This document shows positions 43,260-52,383 of a stretch of DNA of 59,843 nt, piece after piece. The notes under the pieces were generated by a model. That model was not told where the DNA came from. It saw only the letters and a program-made list of their open reading frames with translations, and did no database searches. Each line of letters starts with the position of its first letter. The first letter of the stretch is position 1. Origin of the DNA: Levilactobacillus acidifarinae DSM 19394 = JCM 15949 (GTDB lineage Bacteria > Bacillota > Bacilli > Lactobacillales > Lactobacillaceae); assembly GCF_001434835.1 (NCBI RefSeq), contig NZ_AZDV01000002.1, positions 1 to 59,843 on the forward strand, written 5' to 3'. The position numbers were made by a program, and so were the translations under genes.

Positions 43260-44150
43260 ATGTTACGGGTCAGCAAATTAACCAAAAAGATTGAACGCCG
43301 CCAAATTATTGAAGACGTAAGCTTTGATTGGCAACCTGGCGAAATTGTGGGCCTCGTGGGGCGTAACGGGGTGGGAAAAACCACACTGTTTCGGACCATG
43401 ACGCGCCAATACATCGCCGATGCCGGTCAAGTACTGATTGACCAACACGATTTAGGGGCCGAACCGGCGGCCCAACGGCAATTATTTTTCGTTGACACGC
43501 AGTACAACTTTTTAAGTAATTACCGCTTACGCGAGTTACCCGACTTTTTCGCGTTGGTGTACACCGACTTTGACCAATCGCGGTACACACAACTATTGGA
43601 CCGTTTCCAGCTGAACGGACGGGACCAATACCGGCGCTTGTCTAAGGGGATGCGGGCGTTGGTCAACCTGATCTTAGCGTTGACGTCGAACGCCACCTAC
43701 ATCATTTTGGACGAACCCTTCGATGGGTTAGATGTGATCGTCCGCGAAAATATTGCCAGCATGGTGATTGACGAAGTGGCCGACCAGACCAAGGGCTTTT
43801 TGATCTCGTCACACGATTTAAACGAACTCGACGGGTTGAGTGACCGGGTCTTGCTACTTAAAGACAGCCGGTTAGCTCACGACTACAACTTAGAAGATGT
43901 GCGTGCGAAGGCCAAAAAGATTCAGTTAGTCTTTAAGGACAAGGAGATTCCCCAACTGTTAAAGGACCACAGTAAGTTGATTCGGGTCTCCGGACGAGTC
44001 CTGGTGGTCGTTTTTCCGGACTTTACGCCCGAGTTAGATGCGCAACTGCGCGCTTTGAATCCGGTTTTACTGGAAGAATTACCGTTAACGTTGGAAGACT
44101 TATTCCGGGCGAACCTGTCACAGGACACCGGTTATCAACTGTTGAAGTAG
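43260..44150 (+). CDS. ABC transporter ATP-binding protein (YtrB-like)
   Basis: The product is 296 residues with Walker A GRNGVGKTT, a weak signature (LSKGMRALV), Walker B YIILDEPFDGLD and switch His in ISSHDL, as in YtrB/EcsA-type exporter ATPases. The C-terminal 80 residues are the extension usual for this group. It starts right at the stop of the GntR gene. Paired with the downstream permease. Confidence 0.9.
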   Translation: MLRVSKLTKKIERRQIIEDVSFDWQPGEIVGLVGRNGVGKTTLFRTMTRQYIADAGQVLIDQHDLGAEPAAQRQLFFVDTQYNFLSNYRLRELPDFFALVYTDFDQSRYTQLLDRFQLNGRDQYRRLSKGMRALVNLILALTSNATYIILDEPFDGLDVIVRENIASMVIDEVADQTKGFLISSHDLNELDGLSDRVLLLKDSRLAHDYNLEDVRAKAKKIQLVFKDKEIPQLLKDHSKLIRVSGRVLVVVFPDFTPELDAQLRALNPVLLEELPLTLEDLFRANLSQDTGYQLLK

Positions 44151-44159
44151 GGGGAATGA

Positions 44160-45086
44160 ATGGTGACTAAAAATTTAAGCCGCTTACTATGGCGGCGTTA
44201 CCGTCAACGTTTTTGGGCGTTACTGGGAATTTCTGTGTTAGCTGGGATTGCCGTGGCGCTATTGGATGCGGAAACTTGGGTTCGGCACAGTCCGGTGTTG
44301 TTTGCGGATCAGATTAATCACTGGGTGGTGTACCAAACGAGTAAGTTTGGGAGCGTTTCGGTCTACTCGTATTGGTTGGTTTTCGTTGCCTGGTTATCCG
44401 GGATGCTCCTGATGATGCAGGATTTAAAAGAAAACTTTAATCAGTTCTTATTTGCGAGTGGGTATAAACGCCAACGGATCTATTGGACCAAGTTAGGGAT
44501 GGCTTTGGCGGGCCTCCTCGTTATTGACGTGGTCACCGCGGTCGTTCAGTATTTGACTTATTGGATTAAGCTACCTCAGGGCACGAGTTTTAATCTGGCG
44601 TTACCCGGATTCTTGACGACCTGGGTAAGCGGTCTAATTCTGGCCCTCGTCATGTTTGCCATTGGCTGGTTTGCCGCGTTGATTGTGGGGCAAAGCGGGC
44701 CGTTGGTGATTACGGTATGTGGGTTTACGCTGTCCCTGGTGGGGATGGTCACGTTTTTTGAAGGGGTAACGTTGCATATGACCACCATAACGGTCGAATG
44801 GCTCGCTGTGGGGTCATGGTTACTGGCAGCGGTCATCTTGCTGGTTTGGGGGAGCTTTCTCTTTAATCGGTTGTCGTTAGAGCACAACGGGGAATACTTA
44901 ATGTTTCCACGGTTACGGGTGCCACTATACCTGGTTTTTGTGGGCTATATGACGTTTATTTTCTCCGTTAACGCTAACGATTTACAGCCAGCGTTGATCA
45001 CGTTTATTATCTCGGCAATCTTCGGTTATGGCTGGTTATGGCGCCCACAGCTCATCGAAAAGTGGCATCAGCGTCGTGGTGACTAG
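44160..45086 (+). CDS. ABC-2-like permease of the GntR/ABC operon
   Basis: The product is 308 residues with about seven hydrophobic helices and no long extracellular loop, starting with a basic stretch (LLWRRYRQRFW). GGGGGAATG overlaps the start region. It belongs by position and topology to YtrC/YtrD-like permeases. Its wall-stress role is known only for B. subtilis relatives; here it is inferred from the operon layout. Confidence 0.8.
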   Translation: MVTKNLSRLLWRRYRQRFWALLGISVLAGIAVALLDAETWVRHSPVLFADQINHWVVYQTSKFGSVSVYSYWLVFVAWLSGMLLMMQDLKENFNQFLFASGYKRQRIYWTKLGMALAGLLVIDVVTAVVQYLTYWIKLPQGTSFNLALPGFLTTWVSGLILALVMFAIGWFAALIVGQSGPLVITVCGFTLSLVGMVTFFEGVTLHMTTITVEWLAVGSWLLAAVILLVWGSFLFNRLSLEHNGEYLMFPRLRVPLYLVFVGYMTFIFSVNANDLQPALITFIISAIFGYGWLWRPQLIEKWHQRRGD

Positions 45087-45300
45087 CTTTACCATTTCTT
45101 TAATAACGTTCGGGGAAAAAGGTGCTACTATCATAGCTGGAGATTAGATTGGGTTCACGTTACCCCGACCTAACCAGTACCAGAAGTTTTAATCTTAAAA
45201 TTGGCCATGGAGTAGGGCTGAAACTGAATAAGAAGGGTGGCTACTGGGAGTAGCGCCTTTCAGGGGAGTCGCCGGTATCGTTGGGGAACGTGCCGGGGAT
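45087..45300. other. Gap with hairpins, possible small RNA
   Basis: No frame with a ribosome site is seen. From 45236, two hairpins occur (GGTGGCTACT/AGTAGCGCC; CCGG..CGTT-GGGG-AACG..CCGG) directly before the terminator at 45301. It may simply be the 3' untranslated region of the permease gene. Confidence 0.3.
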
Positions 45301-45343
45301 CAAAAAACGACAATCACCTTTTGCGGGTGGTTGTCGTTTTTTG
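45301..45343. terminator. Bidirectional terminator
   Basis: CAAAAAACGACAATCACC / GGTGGTTGTCGTTTTTTG with a 7-nt loop, between the permease and ydbT-like genes. Confidence 0.92.
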
Positions 45344-45353
45344 ACGTGGTAAC

Positions 45354-46796
45354 TTAATTCGTGTACCAATCATATAACGCGTGGACTTGTTTAGCGGAGA
45401 GGTACCGGAGTTCGATGGCTTGTTTGCGATTGCCATGCCGGACATTCACGGTCAGGTGGGCCAGGTGTTTGGGCCGCATCCAAACGGAAAAGTTCACTTC
45501 CAGGGATTGAATCTGTTGGCGGCGCACCACAAACGTTTCGCGGGTCCAGACGTGACCGGTCTGTAACATCACTAACTCATCACTTAACCGGCGACCACCA
45601 GTGTTGCGGGCGACGAATCGACCCTGAAAGTAGGCCAGTGGGAGTAAGAACAAACTTAAGTAGCCCCAGGGCTGCCAGAGCCAGCACAGTAAAATGACGG
45701 GTAAGGCCACCACTAGCAGGGCGTTACGGTTTAGCAACCATCGGGCCTGACGGGGCACCACGAAGTCCGTTAATTGGGGCGCCGTGGCCGGTACCCAAGG
45801 GATAAACGGGTGAAGGGTGGCGTAGAGCTGGTCTTGCGCGATGGCCGGTAATAAAACCAGATCGTGGTCGTCATCGTCGGTCGCGGCCTTGGACGCGAGT
45901 AGAACCTGAACGGTCTGCAGGTGGAGCCATTGCCGCAAGATGTTTTGCTTGAACCGCACGGCCTGAATTCGGTCAATCGGTGCCGTGACCGTGTTCCGTT
46001 GAAACAGTCCCTTGACGGTCTCCAACTGATCGCCGGTTTTGGTCAGCGTGAAGTGGTAGTAGCGAATCAGGACCCACAGGTAGGCGCCCACCCAGGCGAT
46101 GAGTAGCACCACGATGATGGCCCCCACAAGGAAGGGTAACGCGTAGTGGGCGGCTTGAGCCAGGGCTTGATTCTCCCAATCCTTGGGGAGTTTACCGTAG
46201 ATTCCTAGGAGTACCAACACTAAGGGGATGACCCCCGTAGAGGTCAGCGCAAATTGGGTGAGGGCCCGGTGGGTAATGCGGTAACTCGGCCCCTGTGATT
46301 GTGGTATTGCGGTGGGCGCGGCCGATTCGGTCGTCACGGTAGCTGCGATTGATGGCTTAGTCGTGGCTTGTCGGTAGGTGTTGATGGTGTCGGCAACGCT
46401 GGTCGGAACGGCCGGTAACCGGACCTCGGGTTGACCGTCCTCATGACTGGCAGTCTCCAGTTTCAGGGTTTCCAGGTGAAACGGCCGCAGGTAGAACCAT
46501 TGCTGGCGCTGGACCGTCTGAATCCGGGGGTACGGGATATGTAACTGGTGTCGCACGAAGATCCCCGAGTGAATGACCACCGCGTCCGGGGTGACGATGT
46601 AGGTCAACGTGGCCCACTTGGTGATCGGCCAGGCCAGAAACCAGACCACTAGGGCGGCGATTGCTACACCGCGCCACAGCGGGGATAAGTTCCCCCATTG
46701 CCACAGCAACAGAATGAACAAAAACCAGTATTCCTGAATCTGTTTAGCCAGGTGAGTGATGAGGCCGAGTACGTGGGAATGCCGCGGTTTAGTCAT
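45354..46796 (-). CDS. YdbT-like membrane protein with bacterial PH domains
   Basis: The product is 480 residues. There are several transmembrane pairs and three bPH_2 domains. The first is at about residues 65-150 (TYIVTPDAVVIHSGIF; RIQTVQRQQWF), the second around 255-340 (HFTLTKTGDQLETVKGLF; PIDRIQAVRFKQN) and the third near the C-terminus (FVVRRQQIQSLEVNFS). It overlaps the upstream ydbS-like gene by 8 bp. B. subtilis YdbS/YdbT are linked to resistance to some bacteriocins (amylocyclicin); the role here is inferred from that. Confidence 0.88.
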   Translation of the reverse strand: MTKPRHSHVLGLITHLAKQIQEYWFLFILLLWQWGNLSPLWRGVAIAALVVWFLAWPITKWATLTYIVTPDAVVIHSGIFVRHQLHIPYPRIQTVQRQQWFYLRPFHLETLKLETASHEDGQPEVRLPAVPTSVADTINTYRQATTKPSIAATVTTESAAPTAIPQSQGPSYRITHRALTQFALTSTGVIPLVLVLLGIYGKLPKDWENQALAQAAHYALPFLVGAIIVVLLIAWVGAYLWVLIRYYHFTLTKTGDQLETVKGLFQRNTVTAPIDRIQAVRFKQNILRQWLHLQTVQVLLASKAATDDDDHDLVLLPAIAQDQLYATLHPFIPWVPATAPQLTDFVVPRQARWLLNRNALLVVALPVILLCWLWQPWGYLSLFLLPLAYFQGRFVARNTGGRRLSDELVMLQTGHVWTRETFVVRRQQIQSLEVNFSVWMRPKHLAHLTVNVRHGNRKQAIELRYLSAKQVHALYDWYTN

Positions 46797-47259
46797 GGCG
46801 GGCCTCCTGGGCCAGCTGCATGATTTGTTCCCGGAGTTGCTCGGCCACGGTAAGTTCTAAGCCCTCGATGGTGTGGCTGGTGGCCGCCGTGGCAACGGTG
46901 ACCTGCGTCAGTTTCTGCCACTGCAGAAGCGGGCCGGCCTTCAAGGTGACGTCTTGAACCCGCGCAATCGGGATGGCTAGGCGTTTTTTAAAGACCATGC
47001 CGGACTGCATTTCTACGGCGACCGGGGTGATCTGGTAGCGCGTGAACCGGTACCGGTAGGGAATTAGGCCGGCCTCCACGATGGGTTCAATTAAGGTTAC
47101 GATGGCACTGGCAATAACGAGCCAATTAGCCCAGTGCCAGCCGAGGTGGGCCCAGTACAATAGGGCAGTAACGACTAACCCGACAACGAAACTCCCCAGG
47201 GTGCTATACCCCCAGATCCGTTTGATACGGGGCGGTAGGTGATGACTTGTGGGTAACAT
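46789..47259 (-). CDS. YdbS-like PH-domain membrane protein
   Basis: The product is 156 residues with two transmembrane helices (about residues 20-60) followed by one bPH_2 domain (RYQITPVAVEMQSGMVFKKR; IPIARVQDVTLKAGP). GAGGAGG precedes the ATG. First gene of the two-gene operon with the ydbT-like gene, overlapping it by 8 bp. Confidence 0.88.
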   Translation of the reverse strand: MLPTSHHLPPRIKRIWGYSTLGSFVVGLVVTALLYWAHLGWHWANWLVIASAIVTLIEPIVEAGLIPYRYRFTRYQITPVAVEMQSGMVFKKRLAIPIARVQDVTLKAGPLLQWQKLTQVTVATAATSHTIEGLELTVAEQLREQIMQLAQEARHD

Positions 47260-47473
47260 ATAATCCTCCTCTATGATGCATCTAGTGTATCAAGTCCGAC
47301 GGGAAACGACAACTAAGCCACCAAACGGTTTGTTAGGTGATTGGCCGGTGGACTGACATGGCTGAGGCCGATAGGTTAGCCGCGTAACTAGTGCGGCCAT
47401 AAAATTTAACAAGCCCCTCAGGCGCGGTTAGCCGCCCAACCGTGGTATAAAGGCCTTAAGGAGATGATGGGTA

Positions 47474-48691
47474 ATGGAAACCACTGCAAAGTTACAGTTA
47501 TTAGCCGATCTGATTAAGATTCGCTCCGTCAACGACCACGAGTTACAGGTGGCGAAGTACCTGAAGGGGGTCTTTGACCGGGTAGGCATCGACAGTCAAA
47601 TCATCCCGCTGACGGGGGATCGGGCCAACCTGGTGGCCACGTTAGGTCACGGTCAGCCGGTTTTAGCGGTTTCCGGCCACATGGACGTGGTCGACGTCGA
47701 CGAGGCGCATTGGGACACGGACCCCTTTGAGATGGTGACTAAGGGGGATCGGCTTTACGGTCGGGGCGTCACCGATATGAAGGACGGGTTGGCTGCTCTG
47801 GTGATCGCGATGATCGAGTTGAAGGAGCAGGCGGTGCCCCTTAATGGGACGATTCGCTTACTGGCGACCGTCGGCGAGGAGGTCGGTGAATTGGGAGCTA
47901 AAGCCCTCACCGCCGCCGGGTACATGCAAGACGTCACGGGACTTTTAGTGGGGGAACCCACCGGCTATCGGTTGATGTATGCCAACAAGGGCACCATGAA
48001 CTTGACCGTGACTTCGACGGGCAGGGCGGCACACAGTTCGATGCCGCAACTGGGTAATAACGCCATTTTCCATCTAATCAACGCGCTCCAATTAATGCAG
48101 ACCGAGTTTGAGAAGATGACCGATGGGGTGCGTAACGACACGTTGGGTCAAACCGTCTACAACGTCGATGTGATCAACGGTGGTAACCAGGTCAACGCGA
48201 TTCCGGGCTCGGCAACCGCACAAATCAACCTGCGAACGATTCCCGAACTCAGTAATCACGCTATCGTGCGGAACTTTGAACGGGTCTTGGACCAGTACAA
48301 TCAGACTACCAACGGTCACGTGACGCTTGAAATGGCCACCGATATTGGCCCACTAGTTGGCGCAACGAATGGCAAACTGACCCGTTTGATTCAAAAGATT
48401 GGCAATCCGTACGCGGCCAAGCAAACCATCACCGCCGAGGAACGGGAATATGAGGCTAAAATTCTAAAACTATTGAAGTTGCCATACTCACCGACGGAAA
48501 TTCTGGCGATGAGTTCGCCGGGAGGAACTGACGGCGCCCAGTTCCTAAAGGACCATCCCGTGGGCTTCGATTACGTGGTTTTTGGCCCCGGCAACGATAG
48601 TCAGCACCAGGATAACGAATGGACCTCGAAGTCGCAGTACCTGGACTTTATCGAGATCTACAAGCAGGTGTTGACGCAGTACTTTAACTAA
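47474..48691 (+). CDS. M20-family deacylase (ArgE/DapE type)
   Basis: The product is 405 residues. The metal-binding and catalytic motifs are in order: SGHMDVVDV (His, Asp), YGRGVTDMKDGL (bridging Asp), TVGEEVGELG (catalytic Glu-Glu) and the C-terminal His in PGNDSQHQDN. A lid/dimerisation domain is inserted at about 180-290. Such enzymes remove succinyl or acetyl groups from diaminopimelate or ornithine precursors. No lysine or arginine genes are adjacent, so the substrate is open; lactobacillus members are usually annotated succinyl-diaminopimelate desuccinylase. TATAAA near 47450 may be its -10. Confidence 0.88.
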   Translation: METTAKLQLLADLIKIRSVNDHELQVAKYLKGVFDRVGIDSQIIPLTGDRANLVATLGHGQPVLAVSGHMDVVDVDEAHWDTDPFEMVTKGDRLYGRGVTDMKDGLAALVIAMIELKEQAVPLNGTIRLLATVGEEVGELGAKALTAAGYMQDVTGLLVGEPTGYRLMYANKGTMNLTVTSTGRAAHSSMPQLGNNAIFHLINALQLMQTEFEKMTDGVRNDTLGQTVYNVDVINGGNQVNAIPGSATAQINLRTIPELSNHAIVRNFERVLDQYNQTTNGHVTLEMATDIGPLVGATNGKLTRLIQKIGNPYAAKQTITAEEREYEAKILKLLKLPYSPTEILAMSSPGGTDGAQFLKDHPVGFDYVVFGPGNDSQHQDNEWTSKSQYLDFIEIYKQVLTQYFN

Positions 48692-48735
48692 GTAAGCCCC
48701 GGAGGTAAGATTAGGTAAAAATGAGGGGTGAGGGA

Positions 48736-48999
48736 ATGACAGTCTGGTCGCGAGCGTTACACGGAACTGAACTGGGAGTAGCGCTCCTAGATATCGGGGT
48801 GATCGCTACCATCTTATATCAGGGAATCGATGCCATGTACGTCAACGTTCTCCCGTACCTGTGGGGGTTAGGTGTGGCGTTTAGCGTCATGTTGATCTTT
48901 GCCATGAGTTGTGTATTTTACCGGTTAAAGTCGATTTTCTTAAGTAGTGGGCTCTTGCTCGTGACGGGCATTTGTTGGGTTGTCTTGATGAACGGTTAA
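48736..48999 (+). CDS. Small three-helix membrane protein
   Basis: The product is 87 residues with three hydrophobic segments (LLDIGVIATILYQG; VLPYLWGLGVAFSVMLIFAM; SSGLLLVTGICWVVLM). The start MTVWSRA follows GGGGTGAGGG; an earlier in-frame ATG at 48721 overlaps that ribosome site. It follows the deacylase gene by 44 bp and may be cotranscribed. Unknown function. Confidence 0.65.
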   Translation: MTVWSRALHGTELGVALLDIGVIATILYQGIDAMYVNVLPYLWGLGVAFSVMLIFAMSCVFYRLKSIFLSSGLLLVTGICWVVLMNG

Positions 49000-49077
49000 G
49001 GCGACCTTGAAATTTCTTGAGGCCCGGTCTTATCGGCAGTGAACCGCTTAACTTAAATTCTGAACGCCTGAACCGGA

Positions 49078-49230
49078 TTGACGAATATTTTAGAAGTCCG
49101 TATAATACGTTCTAACAACCAAATAGTCCTTTTAACTTTAGCCCAGAGAGGCTAACAAAGGTACGGTAGAATCGCGGGCTTTTTGCGCGCGACTAGCGGC
49201 CTGAGTTCGAGCGAATTCGGCCGCTTTTTT
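49078..49230 (+). promoter_or_regulatory. Promoter and PyrR-type attenuator leader
   Basis: -35 TTGACG and -10 TATAAT are 17 bp apart (49078-49106). The leader contains GCCCAGAGAGGCTAACAAAGG (49141-49161 region), an excellent match to the PyrR-binding loop consensus CAGAGAGGCUnnCAAgG. It is followed by an intrinsic terminator AGCGGCC / GGCCGCT with TTTTTT (49195-49230). With UMP bound, PyrR would favour termination. It controls the deoxyribosyltransferase and probably the permease. Confidence 0.82.
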
Positions 49231-49271
49231 CATGCTTACGTTGGTTGAAAAATTTTTGGAGGAGTTTTACC

Positions 49272-49712
49272 ATGGCACAAATTTACGTTGCAAGTCCGTT
49301 TTTCAGTCCCGAACAGGTGGACCGGGTAACCCGGCTCGAACAAGCCTTAGAAGCGAACCCCACGGTGACGGATTTCTACTCACCGCGGTTACACCAGGAC
49401 GCCCAAGCGGAACAATTCACTAAGGCGTGGGCCACGGAAATCTTCCACCGCGACATGGATCAGATTGCGGCGGCCGACGTGATCGTCACGGTCTTAGACT
49501 TCGAAGCGAAGAACTTGGACTCCGGGACGGCCTACGAATTAGGGGTTGCCACGATGCGTAACCTGCCAATTCTGGCGCTCCAAGAAAAGGACGAAGCGGT
49601 TAACCTGATGATTACCGAAAGTTTGTACTGGTACACCAAGCAGGTGCAAGATTTGGCCACTTATGACTTTACTAAGCTGCCGAAGGGCGAATTCGTCGGC
49701 GAAATTCTGTAA
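49272..49712 (+). CDS. Nucleoside 2-deoxyribosyltransferase
   Basis: The product is 146 residues. Features are the N-terminal YVASPFFS strand, the motif MDQIAAADVIVTVLD, and LDSGTAYELGVA with the nucleophilic Glu. It swaps bases between deoxyribonucleosides, allowing salvage from DNA breakdown products, as in other lactobacilli. The start MAQIYVA has GGAGGAG upstream. It lies behind a PyrR-type leader and before an NCS1 base permease. Confidence 0.92.
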   Translation: MAQIYVASPFFSPEQVDRVTRLEQALEANPTVTDFYSPRLHQDAQAEQFTKAWATEIFHRDMDQIAAADVIVTVLDFEAKNLDSGTAYELGVATMRNLPILALQEKDEAVNLMITESLYWYTKQVQDLATYDFTKLPKGEFVGEIL

Positions 49713-49899
49713 ATTTGCGTTCGTAAAATTGGTGTGGGGCCGCGGTGATTCGGCTAGGGTGTTGGCCGTGGCGACAAGCAAAGTGGGCAGACGGTCATTA
49801 CGCTTGGCGGTACGACAACGAATTTTGAATGCATGGTGATGCATTGACCCAATCATGCCGGTCACCTTGGTCAACCCGCCAGAGGGAAAGGTGACACAC

Positions 49900-51324
49900 A
49901 TGGCACAAGAGCTAAAAACAACGACTGCAAAGACAAAGGCCGCTTCTACGGCTGACTTTGGTCGCGTTGACGTGGTGGCAACCGAACACCGCCACATGTC
50001 GAATTGGGATTTATTTGCGACTTGGATTGGGGCGAATGCCAATAACGGCACTTGGTACATCGGCGGCGTGATTGCCGCCTGTGGGTTCCTGACCGCATCT
50101 ACTACGCTGGTCGTGGTGGGACTGATCTCCTACGCCTTACTGGCGGTTGCCAGCTACATGGGCTACCAGACGGGCCTACCGGCGATGGCGCTAACCAGAG
50201 CGTCGTTTGGCTTACGGGGCAGCTACATCCCGTCACTGATCAACGTGGTCCAGTTTATCGGCTGGGCGGCCGTGAATACCTTTATCGCGGCGACGTCGAT
50301 TAGTTACATCTTCAGTGAGCTTTTCGGTTGGCCGGTCTACGGCAAGCCCGGGGGAAACCTGGGATTAATCGTCGGCATCTTAATCATGAGTGTGTTGCAT
50401 TTATTAAGTATCTCTCTGGGTGAGCGGTCCGTTCGCTTAATCGAACGGATTGGCATCATCCTGGTGGTGGTCTTCGTCCTCTGGGAATCCGTGGTGGTTT
50501 TCCGGACGGTATCCTTTAGCGAGATTGTCAGTTGGCAACCACCCCACAACTTAAAAATGACGTCCGGCGTGGCGGCGGATACCTTAGCGGCCTTTAACTT
50601 GGCCTGGGTCACCGCGGCGTCCGACTTTAGTCGTTTTACGGCCAAAAAGTCGGCGGCCACGACCGCGTCATTTCTGGGGGCCAACTTGGGTCTGTTCTGG
50701 TTCGCCTTTATCGGACTGTTTGCCACGATTGGCACGGCGGTCACGTTGAACCACTTCGATCCGAACAACTCGGATCCCAGTACGGTAGCCGCGAAACTGG
50801 GTCTAGGCCTCTTAGCGCTATTGGTGATTGTGTTGACCAGTACCACGGCCAACGCGGTCAACCTGATGTCGGCCGGCTCGGCACTGACCAACATGGTGCA
50901 CCGGTTGTCGTTAAACGTCAGTTTGTGGCTAGTCACCCTCGTGGCCACACTGGTCACGTTTATTCCGGTCTACTTGGCGAGCTTCCTGGATGTGTTTGAA
51001 ACCTTCTTGGACGGTATTGGGATGTTCCTGGGACCCGAAATTGCCATCTTCTTGGTGGACTTCTTCTGGTTGAAAGGGAAACACTACCACATCAGTGAAT
51101 TCACCAAGGTACACGGCGCCTACTGGTACCGTCACGGGGTGAACTGGGTGGCGGTGGCCAGCTGGGGCCTCGGCGTGGTCGCTTATTGGGGCTTAAAACA
51201 AGTGCCAGTCATCGCAACCACGGTGGGGGCGACCTTCATCGCCATGGCCATTACGGCCGTAATTTACGCGGTGGGCATGCGTTTCACGCAACCCGCTAAA
51301 ACCAAGACCCCGACTCAAGCCTAG
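49900..51324 (+). CDS. NCS1-family nucleobase permease (CodB-like)
   Basis: The product is 474 residues with twelve transmembrane helices, of the cytosine/purine/uracil/thiamine/allantoin family. Helix 1 region reads WIGANANNGTWYIGG and a later helix has FNLAWVTAASDFSRFT, both typical of CodB. The start MAQELKTT has GAGGGAAAGG upstream. The 187-bp gap to the previous gene has no terminator that I can see, so the PyrR leader could govern both genes. The exact base is not proven. Confidence 0.88.
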   Translation: MAQELKTTTAKTKAASTADFGRVDVVATEHRHMSNWDLFATWIGANANNGTWYIGGVIAACGFLTASTTLVVVGLISYALLAVASYMGYQTGLPAMALTRASFGLRGSYIPSLINVVQFIGWAAVNTFIAATSISYIFSELFGWPVYGKPGGNLGLIVGILIMSVLHLLSISLGERSVRLIERIGIILVVVFVLWESVVVFRTVSFSEIVSWQPPHNLKMTSGVAADTLAAFNLAWVTAASDFSRFTAKKSAATTASFLGANLGLFWFAFIGLFATIGTAVTLNHFDPNNSDPSTVAAKLGLGLLALLVIVLTSTTANAVNLMSAGSALTNMVHRLSLNVSLWLVTLVATLVTFIPVYLASFLDVFETFLDGIGMFLGPEIAIFLVDFFWLKGKHYHISEFTKVHGAYWYRHGVNWVAVASWGLGVVAYWGLKQVPVIATTVGATFIAMAITAVIYAVGMRFTQPAKTKTPTQA

Positions 51325-51377
51325 CTTGCCCACAATTATGGTGCGCGACGGCGGGCTATAATTGACTAACAAACTAG

Positions 51378-51429
51378 AAAACCCCCGACCGGCAGTCGCT
51401 TCCTTGCGTGGCTGCTAGTCGGGGGTTTT
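51378..51429. terminator. Terminator of the permease gene
   Basis: AAAACCCCCGAC / GTCGGGGGTTTT stem with an inner GCAG/CTGC extension. Confidence 0.85.
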
Positions 51430-51435
51430 ATCGTT

Positions 51436-51481
51436 AAAAAGACCAGTGAAGTGTCCGAGTAAGCCCGGCGCATCACTGGTC
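51436..51481 (-). terminator. Terminator of the exopolysaccharide operon
   Basis: On the minus strand GACCAGTGA pairs with the CACTGGTC arm, followed by TTTTT, just after the deacetylase stop codon. Confidence 0.7.
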
Positions 51482-51492
51482 CTTTGTATTTT

Positions 51493-52383
51493 TTAGTTAG
51501 TGCTGAACCACTTCTGGATGGACGGCCAACTTTCCCGGTTGATGATGACCCGCGGCGTCGCGTTGAGATCGGTGTTGTCGGTGACAATGCCGGCGTCCAA
51601 CGTGGCGACCCAGGTGAGCCGTTGCCGGGCCAGAAAGGCGTCGATGGCGTCCGTGCCGGCCCCGTAAGGAAAGGCGAATGAGTTACCGGTCACGTCGGTA
51701 TGCGCCTTTAGCTCTTGCTTAGAAACCGCAAAGTCGCGTTCAAATTTCCCGGTGTAGTGGGGTTGCATGAAGACTGGTTCCATATGAGAATTCAAATAGT
51801 GCAGGTTGTGCGTGTGCAAGCCCAGGGTCATTCGCCCCTGAGAAGCCTTTTGGGCGGCGCGAATCTGTGACCAAGTGGCAAGCTGCGTACCTTCCCGGTA
51901 ACGACCGGTGTTCCCCGTAATGATGAAGGTGGTGAAGGGGAACTTATAATGATTCATGACCGGTACGGCGTGGTCGATCACGGTTCGATCGATATCGTCG
52001 AAGGACAACACCGCGTATTTCCCGTGAATGGGCTGGTCATTGCGCACCATCTTGGTCATGGTGGCGGCTGAAATTACCTTGACGTGGTGGTCATGCAGGT
52101 ATTTCATCTGGGCGGTGAATTGGTCGGCCGGGACGTTAAATTCGTGAAGTTGCGAATTGGTCGACAACCCCCGGATAATGCGCGTCGTCCAGTTATCCCC
52201 TAAAATTCGGTGATAACAGAACACCATGATGCCGTTCGACATTTTTTCGTAGCGTGCCGGGAGGGCATAACTTTCCTTCGTGGCCTGTTGTTTGGCGGCC
52301 TTGTGTTGGTAAGTCCAACCAAAACCGAGAATCAACGCCAAGAAGAGGAGGATCAGGAGTCCTCGACGGAGGCGACGAGTCAT
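51493..52383 (-). CDS. icaB: Polysaccharide deacetylase (IcaB/PgaB-like)
   Basis: The product is 296 residues: membrane anchor (LLILLFLALILGFGWTY) then a NodB-type carbohydrate esterase 4 domain. Motif 1 is SFDDID (metal and base Asp), motif 2 is HTHNLHYL, and FPYG is motif 3. The start overlaps the IcaD-like gene by 4 bp. It would remove some N-acetyl groups from poly-N-acetylglucosamine outside the cell, which helps the polymer stay attached. The last gene of the operon. The symbol is by analogy. Confidence 0.85.
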   Translation of the reverse strand: MTRRLRRGLLILLFLALILGFGWTYQHKAAKQQATKESYALPARYEKMSNGIMVFCYHRILGDNWTTRIIRGLSTNSQLHEFNVPADQFTAQMKYLHDHHVKVISAATMTKMVRNDQPIHGKYAVLSFDDIDRTVIDHAVPVMNHYKFPFTTFIITGNTGRYREGTQLATWSQIRAAQKASQGRMTLGLHTHNLHYLNSHMEPVFMQPHYTGKFERDFAVSKQELKAHTDVTGNSFAFPYGAGTDAIDAFLARQRLTWVATLDAGIVTDNTDLNATPRVIINRESWPSIQKWFSTN

